Shown: positions 7,573-15,828 of the stretch, piece by piece
Layout of the letters: every line of letters starts with the position of its first letter
How positions within the stretch are numbered: the first letter of the stretch is position 1
Program-made: the position numbers and the translations under genes
Assembly (NCBI GenBank): GCA_034007745.1
Contig: JAVEQI010000004.1
Coordinates: forward strand, 62,001-126,000
Direction of reading: 5' to 3'
From: Desulforapulum sp034007745
GTDB taxonomy: Bacteria; Desulfobacterota; Desulfobacteria; Desulfobacterales; Desulfobacteraceae
Length of the DNA: 64,000 nt
Notes under the pieces: generated by a model
What the model was told of the DNA's origin: nothing
What the model saw: only the letters and a program-made list of their open reading frames with translations
Database searches by the model: none

Positions 7573-9801
7573 ATGAAACAAAAGACACATAGCAACGACC
7601 CAGACTCTCCGGCATGGGAGCAGGCAAGACGAAAGCGGGAAGGTACACTGCTTCTGTTCATCCTCATTGCCGTGGGCCTGATCACCTATGCCGAAACAAG
7701 GATTACAGGGTTTGGTGACGACTTTCCGGTTTCAAGCACAGTGCTGATGTTCATCCTCATCAATACCAACCTGCTCCTGCTCCTTGCCTTGATCCTTCTT
7801 GTATTTCGAAACCTTGCAAAACTTTACTATGAAAAAAAGAGCAAAATTCTGGGCACAAAACTCAAGACCCGGCTTGTGGCCACCTTTGTCACCTTGTCCC
7901 TTGTACCTACCACCGTGCTGTTTTTTTTCTCCATCCACTTTATCAACACCTCCATTGCCTTCTGGTTTAACGCCCCGGTGGAGCAGGCCCTTGAGAACTC
8001 TTTATCCGTGGGTCGCCAGCTCTACGGCTATGTTGAAGAAAAAAATCTTTTCTTTGCCAAAAGAGCTGCCTTCCAGATCCATTCCCAAAAACTTCTGACC
8101 GGAGAAAACGACAAGGATTTAAACCGCTATATCCAGGTTGTTCAGCGTGCATTTAATATTGACGGGGTCGAGGTGTACACACCTGATGCACGAAGGACAT
8201 CCCTCTCCCTTTCAAAGGAATTTAAAGACAGCTACTTCGGAATCCTTACCGCAGATGATCTCATGGGTATTCCCAAGGACCAGACATCGAGAACCATCTC
8301 CAGAAACGTCGAGAGGGGGGAAACAATACAGACCATAACCACCATCCCCTTTGGCGTTGCTCCCCAGACGAGCGATGCCTTTCTTGTGGTCACGGCCTTT
8401 ATATCCCAGGATCTCGCCCAGAATCTGGCTTCCATTTCAAGGGGAGCTGAAGAGTACCAGCAGCTCAAAATGATCAAACGGCCGGTTCAAATCTCCAATT
8501 ACATTGCCCTCTCCATTGTGGCTCTTCTCGTTGTATTCTGTGCTGTCTGGTTTGGATTTTACCTGGCAAAATCCATAACCATTCCTTTGATGAAGTTTGC
8601 CGAAGGAACCCAGCGGGTGACCCAGGGAGATCTGAATTACCAGATCGATTTTCAATCCGACGACGAACTTGGAACCCTGGTGGACTCTTTTAACTCCATG
8701 ACAAGGGAACTTGCCCTTGGCCGGGAAAAACTTGCAAATTCAGAAAACACCATGCGTCTTCAAAACATTGAGATTGAAAAAAGCCGACGCTACATGGAGA
8801 TTGTCCTTAAAAACATCTCGGCAGGAGTTATCTCCCTTTCGAACACCGGGGTGATCACGACCATAAACAAAGCTGCAGAAACCATGCTTGACATGGATGC
8901 AGCTGCCGTACTCAACCGCAATTACAAGGAAATTATCCGGGATGACCACCTGGCCATGGCCAAAAAAATGGCAGAGACAATCTCTTTTACAACAGAAAGC
9001 ATGGCCTTCCCCCTGTCCACAACCATCAACGGCAGTCCCAGGCATTTTGCCGTTCATTTTAACACCTTAAGGAGCGATGCCAATGAAAACATGGGGATAG
9101 TAATGGTCTTTGACGACCTTACCGAGCTTGAAAAGGCCCAGCGCATGGCCGCATGGCGAGAAGTTGCAAGAAGAATTGCCCATGAGGTGAAAAACCCCCT
9201 CACCCCCATCAAGCTGTCAGCCCAGCGTTTAAAAAGACGATACTCCAAAATCATCAATGAAGAGGTGTTTGACAAGTGTACTGAAATGATAGTTGTCCAC
9301 GTTGATCTGATCCGAAACCTCGTCAACGAATTTGCCACCTTTGCACGGTTTCCAGACACCAATGCCAAGCCCTGCAGAATCGAGGAAATCCTCGATGAGA
9401 CCGTGGCCCTGTACCAGGACGGGCTTGAAAATGTGGAAATAACAACCTCTGTCCCGGAAAACCTTCCTTCCCTCAACCTTGACCGTCAGCAGATGAAACA
9501 GGCATTTATCAATCTTTTTGACAATGCCGTTGCCGCCATTAACAAGCAGGGAACGATAAGTGTGGATATCCTTTATGATCCCATTCTCTCAATTGTCAGG
9601 ATAGAAATTGCCGACAATGGAAGGGGGATTTCCGATAGAGAAAAAATCCGGTTGTTTGAGCCCTATTTTTCCACCAAAAAATCGGGAATGGGACTGGGAC
9701 TTGCCATTGTAAGCTCGATCATCACCGACCACAGGGGGATGATCCGGGTACAGGACAACAAACCCGCCGGAGCAAGGTTCATTATCGAGCTGCCGGCTTA
9801 G
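7573..9801 (+). CDS. ntrY: NtrY-like membrane sensor histidine kinase
   Basis: A 742-residue kinase. Three membrane segments lie in the first 125 residues (LLLFILIAVGLITYA, LLLLLALILLVF, TTVLFFFSIHFI) and a fourth near 305-330. Between the third and fourth is a large extracytoplasmic sensor region. A HAMP, a PAS domain and a HisKA domain follow, with phospho-acceptor His537 in RRIAHEVKNPLTPIKL. The HATPase_c domain has DNGRGI and GMGLGLAIV. This layout and the NPLTPIKLSAQR motif are diagnostic of NtrY. It lies 33 bases before the ntrX-like gene, its probable partner. The signal is not deducible from sequence. Confidence 0.88.
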   Translation: MKQKTHSNDPDSPAWEQARRKREGTLLLFILIAVGLITYAETRITGFGDDFPVSSTVLMFILINTNLLLLLALILLVFRNLAKLYYEKKSKILGTKLKTRLVATFVTLSLVPTTVLFFFSIHFINTSIAFWFNAPVEQALENSLSVGRQLYGYVEEKNLFFAKRAAFQIHSQKLLTGENDKDLNRYIQVVQRAFNIDGVEVYTPDARRTSLSLSKEFKDSYFGILTADDLMGIPKDQTSRTISRNVERGETIQTITTIPFGVAPQTSDAFLVVTAFISQDLAQNLASISRGAEEYQQLKMIKRPVQISNYIALSIVALLVVFCAVWFGFYLAKSITIPLMKFAEGTQRVTQGDLNYQIDFQSDDELGTLVDSFNSMTRELALGREKLANSENTMRLQNIEIEKSRRYMEIVLKNISAGVISLSNTGVITTINKAAETMLDMDAAAVLNRNYKEIIRDDHLAMAKKMAETISFTTESMAFPLSTTINGSPRHFAVHFNTLRSDANENMGIVMVFDDLTELEKAQRMAAWREVARRIAHEVKNPLTPIKLSAQRLKRRYSKIINEEVFDKCTEMIVVHVDLIRNLVNEFATFARFPDTNAKPCRIEEILDETVALYQDGLENVEITTSVPENLPSLNLDRQQMKQAFINLFDNAVAAINKQGTISVDILYDPILSIVRIEIADNGRGISDREKIRLFEPYFSTKKSGMGLGLAIVSSIITDHRGMIRVQDNKPAGARFIIELPA

Positions 9802-9834
9802 GATCGCGGATTAAATAAACAATTAGGAGAAAAG

Positions 9835-11190
9835 ATGTATCCAGCAATTTTGATCGTTGATGATGAAGAATCCATCATCGAATCCTTAGAGGGGATACTG
9901 TCCGATGATGGGTTTGAAGTTTCCCACGCCTTCAACGGATATGAAGCCCTTAAAAAGATCGAGGCCGAGTCCCCCGACATCGTGCTCCTCGACATCTGGA
10001 TGCCTGGCATGGACGGGATCGAGACCCTCAAGGAGATAAAAAAGGGATTCCCCAACCTACCGGTTGTAATGATTACCGGCCACGGCACCATCGAGGCCGC
10101 TGTGGACGCCACAAAATCCGGTGCCTTTGACTTCCTTGAAAAACCCCTGTCCATTGACAGAATAATAGTGACTATCAACAACGCCCTCAACTTCAGACGC
10201 CTGGAAGAGGAAAACCGTTATCTTCGCAGGAAAACCATTGAACAACACTCGATCAATGGATCCAGCCCGGCTGTCCTGAATCTAAACCGTCAGATCATGA
10301 ATGCGGCCCCCACCGATGCCGCCATTCTGATAACGGGGGAAAACGGAACCGGCAAAGAACTTGTGGCAAGAACCCTGCACCAGTTCAGCACCCGCCCGGA
10401 AGAACCATTCATTATTGTCAACTGCGCCGCCATACCGGAAAAGACCATTGACAGCGAACTTTTCGGTCATGAAAAAGGAGCTTTCCCTGGGGCCAATGCA
10501 AAGAACAAGGGAAAGTTTGAACTGGCCTCAGGCGGGACCTTGTTCCTGGATGAGATTGGGGACATGAACCTTAAAACCCAGGCAAAGATATTAAGGGCAC
10601 TTGAGTCTAAAACTTTCCAGCGAATCGGCGGGGGCCGAACCCTGAGTGTGGATCTTAGAATCATTGCAGCGACCAACAAAAATCTTGAGTCAGAAATTGC
10701 ATCAGGCAACTTCAGAGAGGACCTCTTTTACAGGCTCAACGTCATTCCGGTTACAGTCCCACCACTGAGGGAAAGAAAGGAGGATATCCCTCTTCTGGTG
10801 GAGGTTTTTCTAAAGGTTGCGGCCCAGAAATCGATAAACTCTCCCAAAAAAATGGACAAAAAGGCCCTGGAGCTGCTTGCCGGATATGAGTGGCCGGGCA
10901 ATGTCAGGGAGCTTAAAAACCTTATGGAAAGACTTGCCATCATGGTTAAAAAGGAGAGTATAGAGGTGGATGACATTCCACCCCCTTACAGACATGAAAC
11001 CCCAGGTGAGGATGAAAAAAGAGTGTCCGATTTATTGACTCTTGGCAACTGGGATCATGCAAAAAGGCTGTTTGAACAAAGATTTTTCACCGCAAAAATC
11101 AACGAGGCCGGAGGAGACCTTAAAACTGCCGCAGCAAAAGCCGGTGTAGGAAAAAAAGAGCTCCTTGACAGGCTGAAAAGAAAAAAATGA
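9835..11190 (+). CDS. ntrX: NtrX-like sigma54 response regulator with GAFPGA loop
   Basis: A 451-residue protein with a receiver domain (DDEES, phospho-Asp in LLDIWMPGMDG, Lys in LEKPLS), an AAA+ domain (Walker A GENGTGKE, Walker B GGTLFLDEIGDM, arginine-finger region GNFREDLFYRLNVIP) and a short C-terminal HTH (LKTAAAKAGVGKKELLDRL). The sigma54-contacting loop reads GAFPGA (Pro218) in place of the nearly invariant GAFTGA. Loss of that Thr usually abolishes sigma54 activation, so this may be a sigma54-independent regulator. AGGAG precedes the ATG, and the stop overlaps rsmD (ATGA). Confidence 0.88.
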   Translation: MYPAILIVDDEESIIESLEGILSDDGFEVSHAFNGYEALKKIEAESPDIVLLDIWMPGMDGIETLKEIKKGFPNLPVVMITGHGTIEAAVDATKSGAFDFLEKPLSIDRIIVTINNALNFRRLEEENRYLRRKTIEQHSINGSSPAVLNLNRQIMNAAPTDAAILITGENGTGKELVARTLHQFSTRPEEPFIIVNCAAIPEKTIDSELFGHEKGAFPGANAKNKGKFELASGGTLFLDEIGDMNLKTQAKILRALESKTFQRIGGGRTLSVDLRIIAATNKNLESEIASGNFREDLFYRLNVIPVTVPPLRERKEDIPLLVEVFLKVAAQKSINSPKKMDKKALELLAGYEWPGNVRELKNLMERLAIMVKKESIEVDDIPPPYRHETPGEDEKRVSDLLTLGNWDHAKRLFEQRFFTAKINEAGGDLKTAAAKAGVGKKELLDRLKRKK

Positions 11191-11813
11191 GAATCATCGG
11201 TGGAACATGCAGGGGCAGGAGGCTTATCGCTCCAAAGGGAAGGCAGACCACCCGTCCCACATCGGACAGGATCAGGGAATCGATTTTCAACATCATCTCC
11301 CAAAGGGTGCACAACGCAAGTGTGCTGGATCTTTTTGCAGGCACTGGAGCCCTTGGCATGGAGGCCTTGAGCCGTGGTGCTGCCTCTGCAACCTTTGTGG
11401 ACAAAAGCGTGGAGGCCTGCAACCTCATCAAAGAGAACAGCACCATTTTACAGTTCAACGATCGCTCAACAATCATCCACCAGGATCTTAGCCAACCCGG
11501 CCAATTTTTCACACCAGGAAACCGGACAAGCCAGAGCTCGAAAGATCAGACACAAACGAATCTTGCCCGGGCAAAAAAAAAATTCGACCTGGTATTTATG
11601 GATCCCCCCTATGGCATGGGGCTGATCGAAACTGTACTTGCAAATGCTGTGTTCATAGATCTTCTGGCCACCAATGCCCTTATCGTTTGCGAGCATTATG
11701 TCCGGGAAAACCCGGGAGCAAATCTTTCAAACCTTGACATCAGGGATCAAAGGAAATACGGAAAGACACAAATTACCTTTTTAACCTTTCAAAAAAGGGA
11801 GCACACCCTATGA
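11187..11813 (+). CDS. rsmD: 16S rRNA (guanine966-N2)-methyltransferase
   Basis: A 208-residue class I SAM methyltransferase. The N-terminus MRIIGGTCRGRRLIAPKG followed by TRPTSDRIRESIFNII is the RsmD hallmark. SAM-binding motif I is VLDLFAGTGALGMEALSRGA and the catalytic motif is MDPPYGMGL. RsmD methylates G966 of 16S rRNA in the assembled 30S subunit. An insertion rich in polar residues (TSQSSKDQTQTNLARAKKK) sits between motif I and DPPY. rsmD followed by coaD with an ATGA overlap is a widely conserved bacterial pairing. Confidence 0.93.
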   Translation: MRIIGGTCRGRRLIAPKGRQTTRPTSDRIRESIFNIISQRVHNASVLDLFAGTGALGMEALSRGAASATFVDKSVEACNLIKENSTILQFNDRSTIIHQDLSQPGQFFTPGNRTSQSSKDQTQTNLARAKKKFDLVFMDPPYGMGLIETVLANAVFIDLLATNALIVCEHYVRENPGANLSNLDIRDQRKYGKTQITFLTFQKREHTL

Positions 11814-12340
11814 AAACCAACGAAAAAATTGCCATTATGAGGGCCAGAGAAAAAATTGCCATTTATCCCGGATCATTTGATCCCCTGACCAACGGTCATA
11901 TGGACATCATTGAAAGGGCCATGAAACTCTTTGACCGAGTGATCGTTGCCGTGATGAACAATCCCAAAAAGAATTCTCTGTTTTCCGTTGAAGAACGGGT
12001 GCAAATGATACGTGATTGTTTCAACTCCAAACCCTATCTGGAGGTTGACTCGTTTGACGGACTTCTGGTCGATTATACCCGGATAAAAAAGGCCGTTGCC
12101 ATCGTCCGGGGCATGCGGGCCATTTCAGATTTTGAAAATGAATTCCAGATGGCTCTGATGAACAGAAAGCTGAACCGTGATGTCCAGACAGTCTTTCTCA
12201 TGACAGGTCTCAGATGGATATTCACAAGCTCGTCCATCATCAAAGAGGTTGCAACCTTTGGCGGTGAGATCACAGGGCTGGTTCCCCACCCAGTCAAGCT
12301 GAAGATGCTTGAAAAATTTCCAACTATAATTAAGGTATAA
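11810..12340 (+). CDS. coaD: Phosphopantetheine adenylyltransferase
   Basis: A 176-residue nucleotidyltransferase catalysing the penultimate step of coenzyme A synthesis. The family motif IAIYPGSFDPLTNGHMDII (TxGH) and the TSSSIIKEV segment are intact. The start at 11810 overlaps the rsmD stop and follows AGGGAG, giving a 9-residue extension over the usual start. The extension arose from an in-frame 27-base duplication that repeats EKIAI, and ATG at 11837 would give the standard length. Both starts are plausible. Confidence 0.93.
   Translation: MKTNEKIAIMRAREKIAIYPGSFDPLTNGHMDIIERAMKLFDRVIVAVMNNPKKNSLFSVEERVQMIRDCFNSKPYLEVDSFDGLLVDYTRIKKAVAIVRGMRAISDFENEFQMALMNRKLNRDVQTVFLMTGLRWIFTSSSIIKEVATFGGEITGLVPHPVKLKMLEKFPTIIKV
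11822..11863 (+). repeat. 15-bp direct repeat with 27-bp period inside coaD
   Basis: GAAAAAATTGCCATT occurs at 11822-11836 and again at 11849-11863, in frame, so residues EKIAI are encoded twice 9 codons apart. The second copy belongs to the conserved CoaD core and the first looks like a recent local duplication that extends the N-terminus. Confidence 0.85.
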
Positions 12341-12342
12341 CC

Positions 12343-13242
12343 ATGGACCTGTGGCAGCTGAGGATATTTGTCAATGTGGTTGAACAGCAGAGTTTTTCAA
12401 AAGCTGGAGAGGTGATCCATCTTTCCCAGCCAACCGTGAGCAGCCACATAAAAGAACTCGAAGACCATTTTGGATGCCGCCTCATGGACCGCATGGGACG
12501 CAATACAGTTCCCACCAAGGCAGGCAAGATCCTCTTTTCCTATGCCAAACGCCTTCTGAGACTCAAGGACGAGACGGAATCGGCCATGTCCGACTTCCTG
12601 GGCAAACCCAAGGGACACCTAATCATTGGCGGCAGCACCATTCCGTCGGACTATATTCTGCCCAGAATAATCGCTCCCCTTGCCCATGCCTTCCCTGAAA
12701 TTGCCCTGTCATTTGTGGCAGGCGACTCAACCGAGACGATCAACCGGATCACAGAGGGTGAAATAGAGGTGGGTGTTGTAGGTGTCGAAGTAAAGTCATC
12801 CCTTTTAATTCAGGAGATGCTGGTGGAAGACGAGCTGAAGCTTGTGGTTCCGTCGACCCACAGGTGGGCCGACCGTCGAGAGGTAACCCCTGCCATGCTT
12901 CTGGCAGAGCCATTTCTTCACAGGGAAGAGGGATCCGGGACCCGCTGCGCCATCACCCAGAGCATGGAACAGGCGGGCTTTACCGCCAAAGATCTCAAGA
13001 TCATCGCAACCATGGGAAATACTGCCTCGATGATACAGGCCATACTCAACGGTGCCGGCATATCCATTCTTTCACCGATTGCCGTGGCCGATCTTCTGGA
13101 ATCAGGCAGACTCAAGGCACTTACGGTGCTAGGGCTCGACCTCAAGCGCAGCTTTTACATAACTACCCATGGAAGGCGGACCCTATCCCCCCTTTCAAAG
13201 ACCTTTATTCAATTTCTCAAGGATCACTTCCAAAAAAATTAA
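12343..13242 (+). CDS. LysR-family regulator, selenium-metabolism type
   Basis: A 299-residue LysR regulator with an N-terminal winged HTH (residues about 1-60, SFSKAGEVIHLSQPTVSSHI) and a CysB-like effector domain beginning GHLIIGGSTIPSDYILPRII. The sequence style (MDLWQLRIFVNVVE, then LSQPTVSSHIKELEDHFGCR) closely resembles the LysR proteins linked to selenium metabolism in deltaproteobacteria; that subfamily call is from memory. No sel genes are in the window. It follows coaD by 2 bases with AAGG upstream, so it may be cotranscribed with rsmD-coaD. Confidence 0.8.
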   Translation: MDLWQLRIFVNVVEQQSFSKAGEVIHLSQPTVSSHIKELEDHFGCRLMDRMGRNTVPTKAGKILFSYAKRLLRLKDETESAMSDFLGKPKGHLIIGGSTIPSDYILPRIIAPLAHAFPEIALSFVAGDSTETINRITEGEIEVGVVGVEVKSSLLIQEMLVEDELKLVVPSTHRWADRREVTPAMLLAEPFLHREEGSGTRCAITQSMEQAGFTAKDLKIIATMGNTASMIQAILNGAGISILSPIAVADLLESGRLKALTVLGLDLKRSFYITTHGRRTLSPLSKTFIQFLKDHFQKN

Positions 13243-13321
13243 GGTTATCCTTTAAACAGATATTGCTCACATGTCCTGCGGACACAACGAACGATGAAAC
13301 ACGAAAGAGAAAGGCCCATGG

Positions 13322-13714
13322 TCAAGGCAGCTTGAACACACCCGGGCATTCGTCGCACACTTCCTGGATGTGGGTTTTAAAATAATCCCAAAAGGGAAAG
13401 GTCCTGCACTGGGCAGGCCTTACATCATAGATCGAGCACCCCTTGCCCGGCACCAGAAACACACAGGGACAATCATCGTCCAGGAAGATTTCGTTGATTA
13501 AAAACCGATTTCCAGCCCTTTTAAAGTAACGCTCCAAACCGTCGATCAGGTTGATGTTCAAATGCTCACAGATGGCCTCAACCTCATAGCGGGTGGCCCA
13601 GACATCACCGGGTGCCCCCCTGCAGCAAAGACTGTTGCAGGTCTCACACGCCGTTTTATCAAAATAAAAATCAAATCCAGTTTTGGTTACTAAAGACATG
13701 GCTACGCAGCTCAC
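13322..13714 (-). CDS. YkgJ-family cysteine cluster protein
   Basis: A 130-residue protein rich in spaced cysteines: CETCNSLCCRG, DDDCPCVF, CSIYDVRPAQCRTFPFW and VCDECPGV. This matches the YkgJ/FliB-like zinc- or iron-chelating domain family, whose members bind metal or Fe-S but mostly lack known function. The frame can start at a GTG (13714) overlapping the upstream gene's TGA, or at the ATG at 13699 (MSLVTKTG). The overlap suggests translational coupling to the YqaA-like gene. Such proteins are abundant in sulfate reducers. Confidence 0.85.
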   Translation of the reverse strand: MSCVAMSLVTKTGFDFYFDKTACETCNSLCCRGAPGDVWATRYEVEAICEHLNINLIDGLERYFKRAGNRFLINEIFLDDDCPCVFLVPGKGCSIYDVRPAQCRTFPFWDYFKTHIQEVCDECPGVFKLP

Positions 13715-14292
13715 ACAAGATACTTGACGACCACAAACCCTGCGATCAGAAGCAGGGTGAACACCGTGGCAAGCAGGTTGAAATATCGATCAATGAAACT
13801 TTTTACACTGGGGCCCAACCAGTAGATAAGACCGCCTAGAAGGGCAAATCTTAAGGTTCTTGAAGCAGCTGACGCCATTACAAACACAGAAAAATTAACG
13901 TCAAAGGCACCGGCAGAGATGGTAAAAAGTTTATATGGCAGGGGGGAAAAACCGGCAATGGCTACAGCCCAGGCGTCGTAATTTTGGTAGAGGGTAGCTA
14001 TTTGCTCAACCTTGGGAGCAAGACCGTAAAAGTGAACAATCCGCTGGCCAATGGTGCCCATAAACTGCCAGCCTATAAAGTAACCTCCAATTCCTCCCAG
14101 AATAGATCCGGCACTGCACACAAGGACAAAATAAAAAGCCCGGGAGGGGGCTCCCACGGCAAGGGCGATGAGGAGAATATCCGGTGGGATGGGAAAGAAA
14201 GAAGACTCGCAAAAGGCAAGGATAAAAAGAGCCAGGGCACCGCCCGGCCTCTCAGCCCAGGACAGGACCCAGTCATACAGCCGCTTGAGCAT
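13711..14292 (-). CDS. YqaA/DedA-like SNARE-associated membrane protein
   Basis: A 193-residue polytopic membrane protein of the DedA/VTT superfamily, YqaA branch. It has the FCESSFFPIPPDILLIALAVGAP motif, a GSILGGIGGYFIGW re-entrant-type glycine segment and the FSPLPYKLFTISAGAF loop. Four to five hydrophobic segments are evident. VTT proteins act as lipid scramblases or transporters of undecaprenyl phosphate or PE; the substrate of this one is unknown. The gene starts 2 bases after the pcm stop and its stop overlaps the YkgJ-like start. Confidence 0.85.
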   Translation of the reverse strand: MLKRLYDWVLSWAERPGGALALFILAFCESSFFPIPPDILLIALAVGAPSRAFYFVLVCSAGSILGGIGGYFIGWQFMGTIGQRIVHFYGLAPKVEQIATLYQNYDAWAVAIAGFSPLPYKLFTISAGAFDVNFSVFVMASAASRTLRFALLGGLIYWLGPSVKSFIDRYFNLLATVFTLLLIAGFVVVKYLV

Positions 14293-14294
14293 GC

Positions 14295-14951
14295 CTAATC
14301 CTTCCAGCCGTGCTCACCGATCAATTTTACAAAGCGGCAGCCCCCTAGATTAGTCTTGATGATTTCCCCATATTTTTTTTCAATCTTAACAAGCTCCTGA
14401 CTCAGGAGACCGCCCACGGGCATCACAAGTTTTCCGCCCTCGGCAAGCTGGTCAACAAGAGGATCTGGAACCCTTGTTCCGCCTGCGGTGACAAGAATGG
14501 CGTCAAACGGAGCCTCCTCTTTCCACCCTAAAGTGCCATCGGAATACCTGGCAACGATGTTGTGGTATTTAAGATCATCAAACAGTCTTCTTGTCCTGTG
14601 AAACAGGGTGTTGTTACGCTCAATGGTATACACCTTGAAAACGATCTCAGCAAGCACAGCCGCCTGGTATCCTGATCCGGTCCCGATTTCCAGGACCCTT
14701 TCGTTCCCGGTAAGCTCCAGAGCCTGGGTCATCTCAGCAATGATATAGGGCTGGGAAATGGTCTGGCCCTCCCCGATGGGAAGGGGGAAATCTCCATAGG
14801 CGCTGTCGGTAAGAGCCTCACTCACAAAAAGATGACGGGGCACCTTTCCCATGGCGGCAATCACCCCGGGATCGGTAATTCCCCTTGCCACAATCTGGCG
14901 AGCGACCATGTCCTGGCGCCATATCTCATACTTTCTCTGCTGTGAATTCAT
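14295..14951 (-). CDS. pcm: Protein-L-isoaspartate O-methyltransferase
   Basis: A 218-residue SAM methyltransferase that repairs isoaspartyl damage. It shows MVARQIVARGITDP, VPRHLFV, the substrate segment LPIGEGQTISQPYIIAEM, and motif I VLEIGTGSGYQAAVLAE. The start is set at MNSQQRKYEIWR (14951); the frame extends 23 more residues upstream but those are unlike the family and have no better ribosome-binding site. It is first in a three-gene run with the YqaA-like and YkgJ-like genes. Confidence 0.92.
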   Translation of the reverse strand: MNSQQRKYEIWRQDMVARQIVARGITDPGVIAAMGKVPRHLFVSEALTDSAYGDFPLPIGEGQTISQPYIIAEMTQALELTGNERVLEIGTGSGYQAAVLAEIVFKVYTIERNNTLFHRTRRLFDDLKYHNIVARYSDGTLGWKEEAPFDAILVTAGGTRVPDPLVDQLAEGGKLVMPVGGLLSQELVKIEKKYGEIIKTNLGGCRFVKLIGEHGWKD

Positions 14952-15061
14952 GCCGTGGAGTTTATCAGCACCCTTTCTTTCCGTCAAGCAGATAGATTCA
15001 CCGCTTACAGCTACTCTCATTTGGGTTTTACTTTAAAGGCGACAGCCAGTTTCCCTGGTCC

Positions 15062-15649
15062 CTAAATCTTGTAAATAACCCTCTTGTCCGTGATGATAAT
15101 ATCCAGGTTGTACTTCCTGGATTCCATGGGAACATAGTCGACCACCTGCTCTTCAAAGGCAATGGAAATTTTACGGGTAGTCTCGGGAAGCTTTGCAATC
15201 AGGCGATTGTAGAAGTTCTCCCCAATCCCCACACGTCCCCCCTTTTCATCAAAGGCAAACCCGGGAATCACGGCAATGTCTATCTGGTCAAGGTTGATCT
15301 TTTTGCAGGATTCAGGATCAGGGGTAAGAACCCCCCTGGGACCTTTGATCAAGTCTTTGTCATAATCATAGATCCGGAGCAGGCTAATGGTATGTTTTGA
15401 ATCGGAGAACGAGGGAATCACAATTCCCTTTTTAACACCAAGGCTCGTCCGTATAATGTTTTCAGTTGAAATCTCACGGCTCTTCTCGATGTAGAAAAGT
15501 GAAAGCTGGGCCTCCCTGAAATTGGCAAATTCAAAAAGATTCTGCTCCACCTGAGCCTGTTTCTCAGCAAGCTCCGCCTTTGAAAATCCGGCAAGCTGCT
15601 GTGAGATTCCGGCAAGAATATTTTTTGTGCTGTCTTTGCTCTCATCCAT
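15062..15649 (-). CDS. 5-formyltetrahydrofolate cyclo-ligase family protein
   Basis: A 195-residue protein of the 5-FTHF cyclo-ligase fold, which converts 5-formyl-THF to methenyl-THF using ATP. It has the family's PGFAFDEKGGRVGIGENFYNRL loop, but the usual GYGGGYYDR reads GIGENFYNR, so the Asp after the tyrosine is replaced by Asn. The nucleotide/substrate loop GPRGVLTPDPESCK is conserved. The start is set at MDESKDS (15649), because upstream sequence includes a TATAAT-like -10 hexamer (15691-15686) on this strand. Divergent from serS. Confidence 0.75.
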   Translation of the reverse strand: MDESKDSTKNILAGISQQLAGFSKAELAEKQAQVEQNLFEFANFREAQLSLFYIEKSREISTENIIRTSLGVKKGIVIPSFSDSKHTISLLRIYDYDKDLIKGPRGVLTPDPESCKKINLDQIDIAVIPGFAFDEKGGRVGIGENFYNRLIAKLPETTRKISIAFEEQVVDYVPMESRKYNLDIIITDKRVIYKI

Positions 15650-15724
15650 AGGTATAATTTTCCCCCCATTAATTTTCAAAGAAACATTATACACAAGCCT
15701 GTAATTGTCAACCTGCAATAATCA

Positions 15725-15753
15725 TTGACGGATCTTATGTGTCATGATATTTT
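15725..15753 (+). promoter_or_regulatory. Candidate sigma70 promoter for serS-thrC
   Basis: TTGACG at 15725-15730 and TATTTT at 15748-15753 with a 17-base spacer, 75 bases before the serS ATG. It is a good spacing match in an otherwise empty divergent intergenic region. Confidence 0.45.
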
Positions 15754-15828
15754 TTTCAGGTTATCGGTATGTGGGACAAATAGACACGACAAATTAAGAA
15801 TCTTTGCACAGGGCAAACAGGTATTTAA

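Noticed and set aside
15681..15718. A TTGACA and TATAAT pair on the minus strand before the cyclo-ligase-like gene
   Set aside because: The spacer is only about 14 bases, too short for a standard promoter; only the TATAAT-like hexamer is kept as a start-site hint.
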